In this document: positions 23,066 to 32,743 of the stretch, one piece after another
Layout: each line of letters starts with the position of its first letter
Numbering within the stretch: the first letter of the stretch is position 1
Source: Clostridiales bacterium
Lineage (GTDB): Bacteria; Bacillota; Clostridia; Christensenellales; Aristaeellaceae
Direction of reading: 5' to 3'
NCBI GenBank assembly: GCA_012520375.1
Contig: JAAYOH010000080.1
Coordinates: 1 to 39,793, forward strand
DNA: 39,793 nucleotides
Translations under genes and position numbers: made by a program
The notes under the pieces: model-generated
Databases searched by the model: none
Seen by the model: only the letters and a program-made list of their open reading frames with translations
What the model was told of the DNA's origin: nothing

Positions 23066-24241
23066 ATGGCAAAGATAGAATTGATCAATGTGAGCAAGCG
23101 CTTCGGCAAGACCACGGCGCTGAAGAACGTGACCCTGGAGATCCAGGACAAGGAATTCTTCGTCCTCTTCGGCCCGGCGGGCGCGGGGAAGACCACCATC
23201 CTGAACAACATCGCGGGCATCCAGATCCCGGAAGAGGGGATGGTGCGGATCGGCGACGAGGTCGTCAACCAGGTGGACCCTGCCGACCGCAACGTGGCCA
23301 TGGTGTTCGAGAACTACGCCCTGTATCCCCACATGACGGTGTACGACAACATCGCCTCCCCCCTGCGCAGCCCCCGCTACAAGAAGTTCAAGGACAACAA
23401 GGCCCAGAACGAGGCGTACATCAAAGAGGCGGTCCACAAGGTGGCTGCCATGATGAAGATCGACAAGCTGCTGGAGCGGTTGCCCAGCCAGCTGTCCAAC
23501 GGGCAGCGGCAGCGGGTGGCCCTGGGACGCGCCCTGGTGCGGGAGCCCAATGTCTTTCTGATGGACGAGCCCCTGGCCCATTTGGACGCCAAGCTGCGCA
23601 ACGCCATGCGTTCCGAGCTGAAAGAGATGCAGACGGCCTTCGGCACCACCTCGATCTACGTGACCCATGACTTTATGGAGGCCATGAGCCTGGCGAACCG
23701 CATCGCGGTGATCAACCTGGGAGAGATCATTCAGGTAGGCACCAGCGACGAGATCTACTACATGCCCCGGAACGAGTTCGTCGCCCAGCTGATGGGCGAT
23801 CCGGAGATCAACCTGCTGGAGTGCACCCTGGTCCGTGAGGATGGCAGCTCGCTGTGCTGGGCAGAGTGCCCCGAACAGCTCATCCCGATGCCAAAGCACG
23901 AGGAACTGGAGGAGCGCACCGAGGGCATGGAGCAGATCCACGTGGGCCTGCGTCCCCAGAACGTCCACTACCACTTCGAAAAAGTGCCGGGCGCCTTTAC
24001 CGGCAATGTGTACAGCTTTGAGACCATCGGCAACAAGTCGGTGCTCACGGTGCAGGTGGGAGACCAGCATCTAAGGGTCATCGCCCCCAACGGGCTGCCG
24101 GTAAAGCTGGACCAGGAGATATTTGTTACCATGGAGATCGATCGCGCCATTTTCTTTGATGCCGGGACCACGGAATATATCGGGCGCTTTGACGAGGCAG
24201 CTGTGAAAGAGCTGGTCGCCGAGCAGGCAAAGGAGGCGTAG
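23066..24241 (+). CDS. Carbohydrate ABC importer ATPase 1 (MalK/UgpC-like)
   Basis: The 391-residue protein has an ABC domain and a C-terminal OB-fold (TOBE-like) domain, the MalK layout. Walker A is GPAGAGKTT, the signature is LSNGQ instead of LSGGQ, Walker B is FLMDEPLAHLD and the switch is VTHD. The Q-loop glutamine is replaced by glutamate (VFENYALYPHMTV). The pattern suggests one ATPase of a heterodimer with the next gene, as in glycerol-type importers that carry two ATPases. It starts 9 bp after permease 2 and is followed within 4 bp by ATPase 2. Confidence 0.9.
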   Translation: MAKIELINVSKRFGKTTALKNVTLEIQDKEFFVLFGPAGAGKTTILNNIAGIQIPEEGMVRIGDEVVNQVDPADRNVAMVFENYALYPHMTVYDNIASPLRSPRYKKFKDNKAQNEAYIKEAVHKVAAMMKIDKLLERLPSQLSNGQRQRVALGRALVREPNVFLMDEPLAHLDAKLRNAMRSELKEMQTAFGTTSIYVTHDFMEAMSLANRIAVINLGEIIQVGTSDEIYYMPRNEFVAQLMGDPEINLLECTLVREDGSSLCWAECPEQLIPMPKHEELEERTEGMEQIHVGLRPQNVHYHFEKVPGAFTGNVYSFETIGNKSVLTVQVGDQHLRVIAPNGLPVKLDQEIFVTMEIDRAIFFDAGTTEYIGRFDEAAVKELVAEQAKEA

Positions 24242-24245
24242 AATT

Positions 24246-25367
<1,122 letters not shown>

Positions 25368-25379
25368 ACCAAGTTCTTT

Positions 25380-25413
25380 TCGGGGGAAATGCTCTTTCCC
25401 CCGAGGTTTTTTT
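25380..25413 (+). terminator. Intrinsic terminator between the importer and the kinase gene
   Basis: TCGGGGGAAA (25380-25389) pairs with TTTCCCCCGA (25395-25404), loop tgctc, followed by GG and seven T residues (25407-25413). It is a textbook terminator, yet only 25 bp lie between it and the kinase start codon, leaving little room for a new promoter. Partial read-through is therefore likely. Confidence 0.9.
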
Positions 25414-25438
25414 GTATTGATGGGATGGAGGCGAGAAT

Positions 25439-26929
25439 GTGAGCAAACCCATCTATTTGTGCGTGGACTGCGGCACCACCGTGGTCAAGGCGTCCCTCAT
25501 CGATGAGGGGTACCATGTCATCGATGAGGCCAAGCTGAACATGAACACAATCAGCCCCTTTCCCGGCGCCAATGAGCTGGATATGCAGGAAGTATGGGAA
25601 GGCCTGTGCCGGGTGACCCGGGAACTGGCGGAGCGCAACCCAAAGGCCATACAGGATCTGGCAGGCATGGGGGTTACGGGCCAGGGGGACGGGCTGTGGG
25701 CCGTGGACGGGGCTGGGGAGCCCGTGGGCAACGCCCTGCTCTGGAACGATACCCGGGCGCGCTCCATAGACTTTGACGGCATCCCGGGCATGCGGGAGGC
25801 TTTCGACCTCTTCGAGACCAACCAGATCTATGCGGGCAGCGTCATGGGGCTGTTGACCTGGCTGAAACATAGCCGGCCCGATGCGTACAGCCGCATCCGC
25901 AAGGTGTTCCACTGCAAGGACTGGCTGAACTACCGGCTGACGGGGGAGATGCTCACCGACCAGAGCGACGCTTCCCTCAGCGGCTACGACTTTGCCAAAG
26001 GGGACTACACGGAAAAAGTCTTCGAGTTGGCGGGCATTGGCGATGCCGTCAAGCACTTGGCCCCCATCGTGCCTTCCCTGTCCATCATCGGAAAGATCAC
26101 CGGGGAGGCCGCAGCCCAGACCGGGCTGCCCCAGGGTGTCCCCGTGATGGAAGGGGGGGTGGACGTAGCCGTGACCGCCGTGGGCAACGGAACCTTTTTG
26201 CCCGGCAGCGCCTGTGCCATCATCGGCACTACCCTGTCCTCCCAGATTGCCCTGGAGACCGGGGACATGGACTATTCCGACAAGAACTGCATCTATGTGT
26301 CCAGCCCCATACCCGGCGGCTGCATCAAGGCCATGCCTACGTTGTCCGGGGCTTCCACCATGGACTATGTGAAGGCGCTGTTGTTCCCGGAGGAACCCTA
26401 TCCCTCCATCGAGAAGCGATTGGAGGAACTGCCCATCGGCAGCGGCGGATTGATCTACCACCCCTACATCTGCGGGGAGCGCATCCCCTTCAAGGATCCC
26501 TTTGCCACGGCGGGGTTTTTCGGGTTGACCCAGTCCCACACCCCGCTGCACATGATGCGGGCCGCCATGGAAGGGCTGGCCTGCTCCTTCTACGATTGCT
26601 TCCTGCCCCTGGAGGGGAAGTACACCCACATCTGCCTGTCCGGCGGCGCCTCGGTGAGCCCCACGGTGTGCCAGATGTTCTGCGACATGATCGGGGTGCC
26701 ATGCGGGCGGATCAGTGTCCGGGAGGCGGGGACCATGGGCATCGCCCGGATGCTGCCCGTGGCTCTGGGACAGAAAAAAACCGTGGAGGACGGAAGCGCC
26801 GGGGGCAGCGTCACGGCGTTCGAGCCCGATGGCGCGCGGCATGAACGGTATCTCATGGTATACCAACTCTTCAAGGAACTGCAGCAGGGCATGGGAGAGT
26901 TCTGGCAGAAGCGGCTGCGGCTCCTGTGA
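25439..26929 (+). CDS. FGGY-family carbohydrate kinase (xylulokinase-like)
   Basis: The 496-residue protein has the two-domain FGGY fold. The N-terminal phosphate loop reads CVDCGTTVVKASLIDE, with GVTGQGDGLWAVDGAG downstream and the catalytic-aspartate region EGGVDVAVTAVGNG near residue 238. The family phosphorylates ketoses or polyols; the specific substrate cannot be read here. Translation starts at GTG 25439 with GGAGG 7 bp upstream. An ATG two bases earlier is out of frame and is closed at once by a stop. The aldolase gene follows after 37 bp, so kinase, aldolase and dehydrogenase form a catabolic set. Confidence 0.88.
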   Translation: MSKPIYLCVDCGTTVVKASLIDEGYHVIDEAKLNMNTISPFPGANELDMQEVWEGLCRVTRELAERNPKAIQDLAGMGVTGQGDGLWAVDGAGEPVGNALLWNDTRARSIDFDGIPGMREAFDLFETNQIYAGSVMGLLTWLKHSRPDAYSRIRKVFHCKDWLNYRLTGEMLTDQSDASLSGYDFAKGDYTEKVFELAGIGDAVKHLAPIVPSLSIIGKITGEAAAQTGLPQGVPVMEGGVDVAVTAVGNGTFLPGSACAIIGTTLSSQIALETGDMDYSDKNCIYVSSPIPGGCIKAMPTLSGASTMDYVKALLFPEEPYPSIEKRLEELPIGSGGLIYHPYICGERIPFKDPFATAGFFGLTQSHTPLHMMRAAMEGLACSFYDCFLPLEGKYTHICLSGGASVSPTVCQMFCDMIGVPCGRISVREAGTMGIARMLPVALGQKKTVEDGSAGGSVTAFEPDGARHERYLMVYQLFKELQQGMGEFWQKRLRLL

Positions 26930-26966
26930 GGCAAAAAGACAAAAAATTCGAAAGGATGAGCACAAA

Positions 26967-27623
26967 ATGGACATGAACAGAGCAAAAGAGGTACAGCGGG
27001 CGGTATGTGAAACGAGCAGAAAGATGTATGACAGCGGCCTGGTGGCGGGTACCTGGGGCAACATCGCCGCCCGGATCGACAAGGACTACATGGTGGTTAC
27101 CCCCTCGGGCATGAAATATGAAATCCTCAATCCCGACGACATGGTCATCATGAACATGCACACCTACGAGCGGGATCCCGACAGCCGCAAGCCCAGCATC
27201 GAATTCTATATGCACGCCCAGCTCTTGTTGGAGCACCCGGACATGAACGCAGTGGTGCATACCCACTCCACCTACGCCCTGATCATGGCTACCGCCCGGA
27301 AGCCCATCCCCCCCGTGTGCGACGACCAGGTGCAGATCCTGGGAGGCGCCATCCCGGTGGCCGAGTACGCCATGCCCGGCACCCCCGAAATGGGGGCTGC
27401 GGTGGCGGCAGCCATGAAAGAAGGCAACGGGGTGCTGGTGCCCAACCACGGCGCGGTGACCATCGGCCGCAACCTGGACGAGGCGCTGCTGGCTGCGGTC
27501 CTGCTGGAAAAGACGGCACAGGTGTACATCGGCACCATGGCCGTAGGGGGGCCGGTGGAGCTGGATCCCGCCGACATCGCTGCCATGCGCGACTACTTCC
27601 TGAACAAATACGGCCAGAGGTGA
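26967..27623 (+). CDS. Class II aldolase/adducin family sugar-phosphate aldolase
   Basis: The 218-residue protein belongs to the L-fuculose-1-phosphate aldolase/ribulose-phosphate epimerase family. The expected zinc and catalytic residues are all present: Glu79 (in PSIEFYMHAQ), His98 and His100 (in HTHSTYAL) and His161 (in NHGAVTIG), with GLVAGTWGN near residue 24. Enzymes of this family split a phosphorylated ketose into dihydroxyacetone phosphate and an aldehyde, or epimerise it. With the upstream kinase this fits phosphorylation followed by cleavage. An AAAGGA site lies about 10 bp upstream of the ATG. Confidence 0.88.
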   Translation: MDMNRAKEVQRAVCETSRKMYDSGLVAGTWGNIAARIDKDYMVVTPSGMKYEILNPDDMVIMNMHTYERDPDSRKPSIEFYMHAQLLLEHPDMNAVVHTHSTYALIMATARKPIPPVCDDQVQILGGAIPVAEYAMPGTPEMGAAVAAAMKEGNGVLVPNHGAVTIGRNLDEALLAAVLLEKTAQVYIGTMAVGGPVELDPADIAAMRDYFLNKYGQR

Positions 27624-27629
27624 TGGAAG

Positions 27630-28691
27630 ATGAAGAAACCCAAGGCGGTGGTCTCCGCCGTGCTGGCGGAGCCATACCTGTCCAAACTGAAGGAACTGTG
27701 CGACGTCACCCTGTGCGGCTGGGCGGTGAGGGACGGCTGGATCCTGAACGAGGAAGAGTGCATCCAGTGGTTCCACGATGCGGACTTCCTGATCACCGGG
27801 GTGGATCAGATCACCCGGCGGGTGCTGGATGCCTGCCCCAACGTGCGGCTGTTGGCCTGCCCCCGGGGCAAGCCGGTGAACATCGACCGGGACGCGGCCA
27901 ACGAGCGGGGCCTGCCCATCGTGTACAGCCCGGGCCGCAACGCCAATGCGGTGGCGGAATTCCTGCTGGGGGCCGTCATCGGTCTGATCCGGAAAATCCC
28001 CCTGTCTTATCACGAGGTGCGAAACGGCAAATACCTGGCGGATCCGGTGGAGGACATCAACAAGGTGCCGGAACGGGATGACATCGTGTGGGGCTTCAAT
28101 ATGCCCGGCCCGGATACCCCCTTCCTCGCCTACGAGGGCTATGAGATGTTCCGTCGCACCTTCGGCTTGATCGGGTACGGCGCCATCGGGCGTCGGCTGA
28201 ACCGCTTCCTGAAAGCCCTGGAGATGCGGGTGGTGGTGTACGATCCCTATCTGCCCCCCCAGGTAGCCGAGGAAGACGAAGTGGAACTGCTCTCCATGGA
28301 AGAACTGCTGCGGCAGAGCGATTTTGTGTCCCTGCACTGCGCGGTGACCCCCGAGACCAAGGGCATGATCGGCAAACGGGAGTTTGATTTGATGAAGCCT
28401 ACGGCGGTGTTCATCAACACGGCCCGGGGTGTGATCGTGGACCAGCAATCCATGCTGGACGCGCTGACCAGCGGAAGGATCGCCGGGGCGGTACTGGACG
28501 TGTTCCTGCAGGAGCCCATGCCCGCCAACCATCCTCTGCTGAAGATGGACAACGTGGTGATAACGCCCCACCTGGCAGGGGACTCCCGGGACGTGGCGGC
28601 CCACCATTCCATCATGATCGTGGAAGATATCCAACGCTTTCTGAACGGGGAAAAGCTGCAGTTTGTTTTCAACAAAGAGGTGCTTGGATAA
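27630..28691 (+). CDS. D-2-hydroxyacid dehydrogenase (NAD-binding)
   Basis: The 353-residue protein has the D-isomer-specific 2-hydroxyacid dehydrogenase fold. The Rossmann motif is GLIGYGAIGRRLNRFL, and the catalytic triad lies in NTARGV (Arg), FLQEP (Glu) and TPHLAGDS (His). It is somewhat longer than lactate or glycerate dehydrogenases because of a segment around residues 138-165. It begins 6 bp after the aldolase, so it is part of the same pathway, probably reducing or oxidising a sugar-derived acid. Its C-terminal FNKEVLG resembles the ending of the convergent dehydrogenase, pointing to common origin. Confidence 0.87.
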   Translation: MKKPKAVVSAVLAEPYLSKLKELCDVTLCGWAVRDGWILNEEECIQWFHDADFLITGVDQITRRVLDACPNVRLLACPRGKPVNIDRDAANERGLPIVYSPGRNANAVAEFLLGAVIGLIRKIPLSYHEVRNGKYLADPVEDINKVPERDDIVWGFNMPGPDTPFLAYEGYEMFRRTFGLIGYGAIGRRLNRFLKALEMRVVVYDPYLPPQVAEEDEVELLSMEELLRQSDFVSLHCAVTPETKGMIGKREFDLMKPTAVFINTARGVIVDQQSMLDALTSGRIAGAVLDVFLQEPMPANHPLLKMDNVVITPHLAGDSRDVAAHHSIMIVEDIQRFLNGEKLQFVFNKEVLG

Positions 28692-28697
28692 AACGAT

Positions 28698-28725
28698 CCG
28701 GCGGGGCGCATCGCAGCCCCGCCGG
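28698..28725. terminator. Stem-loop between convergent dehydrogenase genes
   Basis: CCGGCGGGGC (28698-28707) and GCCCCGCCGG (28716-28725) form a 10-bp GC-rich stem with an 8-base loop, 7 bp after the plus-strand stop and 13 bp from the minus-strand stop. The T-rich flanks are weak, so termination is likely but not certain in each direction. Confidence 0.65.
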
Positions 28726-28738
28726 AGCATCGCGGTGT

Positions 28739-29785
28739 TTATCCCTTCATGTATTCCCGATTGGCGAAGAACTTGACTTCGCCTCCTGCCATCATGGTGT
28801 TGGCGTACTGGAAGAGCATGGAGGGACTGTCGGAGTAGCAGTTTACCGTGTCGCCGCCCCGGTGGTTGGCCAGGGTGACATTGTCCAGGGTGATGTAGGG
28901 CTCGTCGGGACGGATGGGCTCCTGCATGAACACGTCGAAAGCGGCCCCCGCCAGGTGGCGGCTGCGGAGCAGCTCCACCATGGCGTCGTTGTCGATCAGG
29001 TGAGGCCGGGCGGTGTTGATGAAATAGGCGCCTTTCTTCATCTTGCGCAGGATCTCCCCGTCCAGCACCAGGTCATCGGAACGCACGTGCAGGGTGACGA
29101 TGTCGGAGCTATGCATCAGGGTTTCCAGGTCTACGAACTCGCAGCCGTATTTGGCCAGGTCCGGATCATCGGGCGAGACATATTTGTCGTATACCAGCAC
29201 CTTTTTGCAGTCGAACACGGTGAGCTTGCGGGCCACCCGGCGGCCGATGTTGCCAAAACCGATGATGCCCACCACTTGGCCGCTGATCTCCCGCACATTG
29301 CCGGCATTGCTGTAGTGCTCACACCAGATGCCCTGCATCATGTTGCAGTGGGTGCGGGCCAGGTTCCGGGTCTCGGAGATCATGAGCCCCAGGGTGAGCT
29401 CGGTGACGGAGTTGGCGTTGTGGGCCGGGTTGTTCAGCACCGGGATACCGTGCTCGGCAGCCGCTTTCAGGTCTACATTTTCCGTGCCGCCCCGGTTGAG
29501 CAGGATGAATTTGAGCTTTTTGGCCCGTTGGATGACCCGGCGGTTGACGGGGCACAGGTGCACCATCAGGACCTCTGCGTCCTCCACTGCGTCGTACAGT
29601 TCCTGGGGGGGTTCTACGGCGTCGGGGCCCTGGCGCTCGATCAGGTGGATGGGATCCCGCATGGAAGCGCGGTCGGGAGCCCCAAAGAAGAGCATTTTGG
29701 CAAGCTGGTATTCGGGATGCTCTTTGAAGCAGTCCAGATAGTAGTTTTCCAGCATAAAGGCGTCGGCAACGGCTACGGTTTTCAT
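28739..29785 (-). CDS. D-2-hydroxyacid dehydrogenase (second copy)
   Basis: The 348-residue protein has the same fold as its convergent neighbour: Rossmann motif GIIGFGNIGRRVARKL, then NTARPHLID (Arg), FMQEPI (Glu) and LANHRGGDT (His). The histidine context differs from the usual TPH. Both proteins end in a similar segment (FFANREYMKG here), so they are paralogues of one subfamily with diverged substrates. It has its own promoter at 29824-29852 and a GGGGGT site about 9 bp before the ATG. It is divergent from the second FGGY kinase, and the two probably serve one pathway. Confidence 0.87.
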   Translation of the reverse strand: MKTVAVADAFMLENYYLDCFKEHPEYQLAKMLFFGAPDRASMRDPIHLIERQGPDAVEPPQELYDAVEDAEVLMVHLCPVNRRVIQRAKKLKFILLNRGGTENVDLKAAAEHGIPVLNNPAHNANSVTELTLGLMISETRNLARTHCNMMQGIWCEHYSNAGNVREISGQVVGIIGFGNIGRRVARKLTVFDCKKVLVYDKYVSPDDPDLAKYGCEFVDLETLMHSSDIVTLHVRSDDLVLDGEILRKMKKGAYFINTARPHLIDNDAMVELLRSRHLAGAAFDVFMQEPIRPDEPYITLDNVTLANHRGGDTVNCYSDSPSMLFQYANTMMAGGEVKFFANREYMKG

Positions 29786-29823
29786 GGATCAAGACCCCCA
29801 ATTTCTCAAATATTTCCCTGTCC

Positions 29824-29852
29824 ATGATACCTTCCGGGCGGACGCCGTGCAA
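29824..29852 (-). promoter_or_regulatory. Promoter for the minus-strand dehydrogenase
   Basis: On the minus strand, TTGCAC (29852-29847), a 17-bp spacer and TATCAT (29829-29824) precede the ATG at 29785 by about 39 bp. No equally good promoter is visible for the divergent kinase. Confidence 0.6.
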
Positions 29853-29900
29853 GGGAAGACAGTATGTGAATGGGTTAAATCCGAAAGAGGAGCTTACTTC

Positions 29901-31415
29901 ATGAAAGAGATCATGCTGGCGATAGACGTCGGGACCACCAATGCAAAGTGTATTGCCTTTGGCCGGGGCATGCAGGTGCTGGGGGAGGGGGTCAGCGAGT
30001 ATGAGACCCTGGCAACCGGGAGCAACGGCTACGAACAGCGCCCGGAGGACTGGTGGGTCCATACCAAGGCGGCCATTGCCCAATCCCTGAAACGGGCAAG
30101 CTGCAGCGCCTCTCAGGTGGTGCAGATCGCGGTCAGCGCCCAGGCGCCCACCCTGCTCTGTCTGGATGGGGCGGGAAAGCCTCTGCGCAACGCCATGATC
30201 TGGATGGATCGGCGTTCGGACAGCCAATGCGCCTGGATCGAGCGGGCGCTGCCCGGCAAACGGGTGTACCAGATCACGGGCAACAGCGTGGATCCCTACT
30301 ATCCCCTGTCCGGCCTCCTGTGGGTGCGGGAAAACGAGCCCTGGATCTATGAAAAGACCCGCCATCTGCTGCAGATCAACGGGTACATCAACTACAAACT
30401 AACGGGAGAACTGTCCATCGACGAGCCCCATGCAACCATCACCCAGGCATGGGACATCCGCGGGGGCTGCTGGAGCGATGAGATCATAGAGGCCCTGGAC
30501 CTGGACCGGGCGTGGCTGCCCAGGGTACAGCGCGTGTTCGACACCGTGGGCAGGGTTAGCTGCGAAGCGTCGGAGGAGACCGGGCTGCCCTTGGGTTGCC
30601 AGGTGCTGGCGGGTTGCCCCGACGCCTCTGCCGCTGCCTTCGAGGCGGGGGTATCCGCTTCCGGGGTTGCTGCGGAGATGTCCGGGACCTCCTCTGTGTT
30701 GATGTTGGCCACGGAGCGCATCCACACCGCGGAGTGCATGACCTATATCAAGAGCGCCATCCCGGATCAGCACATGCTGCTGGGCACCATGAGCACGAAC
30801 GGCGCCTCTCTGAAGTGGTTCCGGGATACCCTGTACCGGGAGACCGGGGACGGAGAGAACGCCTATGCCCGCATGAACGACGAAATCGCCCGGGACTGTC
30901 CGGGCCCCTCCCGGTTGCTCTTTTTGCCCTACCTGGCGGGGGAACGGGCGCCCATCTGGGATACCATGGCCCGGGGCGCTTTCTACGGCATCACCCTGGG
31001 CACCACCCGGGCGGAGATGATGCGGGCCGTCATGGAAGGAGGCGCTCTGGCCTTTTTCGATACCTGCCTGGCCGCCCGGGCGGCGGGGGTGCGGATCAAA
31101 AAGCTTCGGGCTGTGGGGGGCACCACCAACAGCAGAATCTGGATGCAGATGAAGGCTTCTTTGTTGGATATGCCCATCGAGATCCCCAGGACCAATCTGG
31201 GGGCGCCCGGCGGAATGATGGCCATCATGGCCTATGCCCGGGGGGAGTACGGCTCCATTGAAGAGGCCTCGGAGGCCCTGGTAGAGATTGAACGGGTCGT
31301 CGAACCGGTGCCCGCCTGGACCAACTTTTACCGGGACCGCTACCAGCTGTACAAAAGGCTGTACGAACAGACCCGCTGCATCAATATGGGGCTGGCAGGG
31401 GAAAAGTACCCCTGA
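29901..31415 (+). CDS. FGGY-family carbohydrate kinase (second copy)
   Basis: The 504-residue protein is a xylulokinase/gluconokinase-type kinase. It has AIDVGTTNAKCIAFG at the N-terminus, QRPEDWWVHT, then AMIWMDRRSDSQC, and the catalytic-aspartate region GCPDASAAAFEAGV with GTSSVL following. The ATG at 29901 has AGAGGAG 8 bp upstream; the frame is open further upstream but crosses the promoter of the divergent gene. It differs clearly from the kinase at 25.4 kb, so the locus encodes two kinases of separate origin, perhaps acting on related sugars. No terminator is obvious before the B12 operon promoter. Confidence 0.88.
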   Translation: MKEIMLAIDVGTTNAKCIAFGRGMQVLGEGVSEYETLATGSNGYEQRPEDWWVHTKAAIAQSLKRASCSASQVVQIAVSAQAPTLLCLDGAGKPLRNAMIWMDRRSDSQCAWIERALPGKRVYQITGNSVDPYYPLSGLLWVRENEPWIYEKTRHLLQINGYINYKLTGELSIDEPHATITQAWDIRGGCWSDEIIEALDLDRAWLPRVQRVFDTVGRVSCEASEETGLPLGCQVLAGCPDASAAAFEAGVSASGVAAEMSGTSSVLMLATERIHTAECMTYIKSAIPDQHMLLGTMSTNGASLKWFRDTLYRETGDGENAYARMNDEIARDCPGPSRLLFLPYLAGERAPIWDTMARGAFYGITLGTTRAEMMRAVMEGGALAFFDTCLAARAAGVRIKKLRAVGGTTNSRIWMQMKASLLDMPIEIPRTNLGAPGGMMAIMAYARGEYGSIEEASEALVEIERVVEPVPAWTNFYRDRYQLYKRLYEQTRCINMGLAGEKYP

Positions 31416-31491
31416 CAGGGAACCCGATAGTCAGCCAAAGAACGGACAAGTACGAAGGAGTTGGGCGCTGCTTCAGGGCACGGATCCCCTG

Positions 31492-31520
31492 TTGACAAGG
31501 GCCGCTCCATCGGGTATAAT
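31492..31520 (+). promoter_or_regulatory. Perfect consensus promoter for the B12 uptake operon
   Basis: TTGACA (31492-31497), a 17-bp spacer and TATAAT (31515-31520) match the consensus exactly. Transcription should start near 31527, just upstream of the riboswitch, so control is mainly by the RNA rather than by the promoter. Confidence 0.92.
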
Positions 31521-31542
31521 CACAGTGCAAGTGAATGGCGTG

Positions 31543-31705
31543 TGTATTTGTGCGAAAGCACCGTTCCGCCCGGAACGATGGGAACACGGGTGCGATTCCC
31601 GGACTATCCCAGTAACCGTGAAGCTGACGAAGGGGTATGGGCCACTGCCGAAAGGCGGGAAGGCGCCCCGGTAGGATGAAGCCAAGTCGGGAGACCTGCT
31701 TACAC
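31543..31705 (+). ncRNA. Cobalamin riboswitch
   Basis: The conserved core is present in order: GGGAACACGGGTGCGATTCC (from 31580), CCCAGTAACCGTG (31608-31620), GCCACTG (31641-31647), AAGGCGGGAAGGCGCC and the B12 box AAGTCGGGAGACCTGC (31684-31699). These match the adenosylcobalamin-type class. The outer limits are approximate because I did not define stem P1. It sits between a perfect promoter and an intrinsic terminator, upstream of a cobalamin ABC importer. The expected logic is termination when cobalamin is plentiful. With the promoter and terminator it fills the 415-bp stretch 31416-31830. Confidence 0.93.
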
Positions 31706-31751
31706 ATCAATTCTCCTCGGGAAGGGATGTGCCGTTATTCAGGGCGTACTG

Positions 31752-31786
31752 CCGCTCCCCGAACGCGTGGGAGCGGTTTTGTTTTT
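31752..31786 (+). terminator. Riboswitch expression-platform terminator
   Basis: CCGCTCCC (31752-31759) pairs with GGGAGCGG (31769-31776) around a 9-base loop, followed by TTTTGTTTTT (31777-31786). It lies about 47 bases after the B12 box and 45 bases before the btuF start, the expected site for transcriptional control by the riboswitch. The antiterminator pairing was not worked out. Confidence 0.9.
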
Positions 31787-31830
31787 CCGCCGCCCTTTGC
31801 TTGCGCACATTTTGAAAGGGGGAAATGCCC

Positions 31831-32721
31831 ATGTCTATCCGGAGGATCTGTATCTTGTTCCTGTGCTTCGTGCTGTCCTGTTCCTGCCTGTGCGCTGCCC
31901 AGGAGCGGACGGTCATCGACATGACGGGCCGGGACGTCGTCTTGGACGGACCTGCCGAGCGGGTGGTGGCGCTGACCGCTGCGGACTGCGAGATTCTGTG
32001 TGCCCTGGGGGCGGGAGATACCCTGGTGGGCCGGGGAGAATACTGCGATTATCCCGTGGAGGTGCTGGAGGTACCGGCAGTCGCTTCGGGCTACGAAACC
32101 AACCTGGAGCAGATCATCGCCCTGGCTCCGGATCTGGTGCTGATGGGCACCATGGACCAGCCCGTGGAGCAGGTGAACGCCCTGGAGGAAGCCGGCATCA
32201 GCGTGCTGGTGAGCGATGCGCACGACATCGAAGGGGTGTACCGGGCCATTGAAATGATCGGGGCGGCCCTGGTCAAAGAAACGGAGGCAGAAGCGTTAAC
32301 GGAGTCCATGCGCCAGGGCTTTGCGGAGATTGCAGCCGGGGTAAGGGAGACGGGAAAGACGGTGTATTTTGAGGTGTCCCCCTTGGAGTGGGGGCTTTGG
32401 ACCGCGGGCAGCGGCACCTTTATGGAGGAACTGGCCCAGATGGTGGGGCTGGAGAATGCATTTTCCGACGTGCAGGGCTGGGGAGAGGTGTCCGAGGAAC
32501 AGGTGATCCAGCGGGATCCCGACTACATCGTAACCATCACCATGTACTTCGGCGAGGGCCCCACCCCGGTAGAGGAAATCCTGGGCCGGGGAAGCTGGCA
32601 GAACATGAAGGCGGTGAAAAACGGCGCCATACTGAATGCGGATTCCAACGAAATCTCCAGGCCGGGCCCCAGACTGCTGGACGCGGCCAAAACCCTGCAG
32701 GCCTTTGTGACCAAAGACTGA
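31831..32721 (+). CDS. btuF: Cobalamin/corrinoid ABC importer binding protein (BtuF-like)
   Basis: The 296-residue protein is a class III (helical-backbone) binding protein of the BtuF/FhuD group. It has an N-terminal signal segment with VLSC, a possible lipobox, then TVIDMTGRDVVLDGPAERVV, the standard start of these domains. The riboswitch upstream points to corrinoid rather than siderophore binding. I chose the ATG at 31831 because AAAGGGGG (31815-31822) is 8 bp upstream; the ATG at 31825 is only 2 bp from it. The order F-(YjbR)-C-D follows in the same transcript. Confidence 0.88.
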   Translation: MSIRRICILFLCFVLSCSCLCAAQERTVIDMTGRDVVLDGPAERVVALTAADCEILCALGAGDTLVGRGEYCDYPVEVLEVPAVASGYETNLEQIIALAPDLVLMGTMDQPVEQVNALEEAGISVLVSDAHDIEGVYRAIEMIGAALVKETEAEALTESMRQGFAEIAAGVRETGKTVYFEVSPLEWGLWTAGSGTFMEELAQMVGLENAFSDVQGWGEVSEEQVIQRDPDYIVTITMYFGEGPTPVEEILGRGSWQNMKAVKNGAILNADSNEISRPGPRLLDAAKTLQAFVTKD

Positions 32722-32743
32722 ACATACGGTCAGAGAGAAAGAT

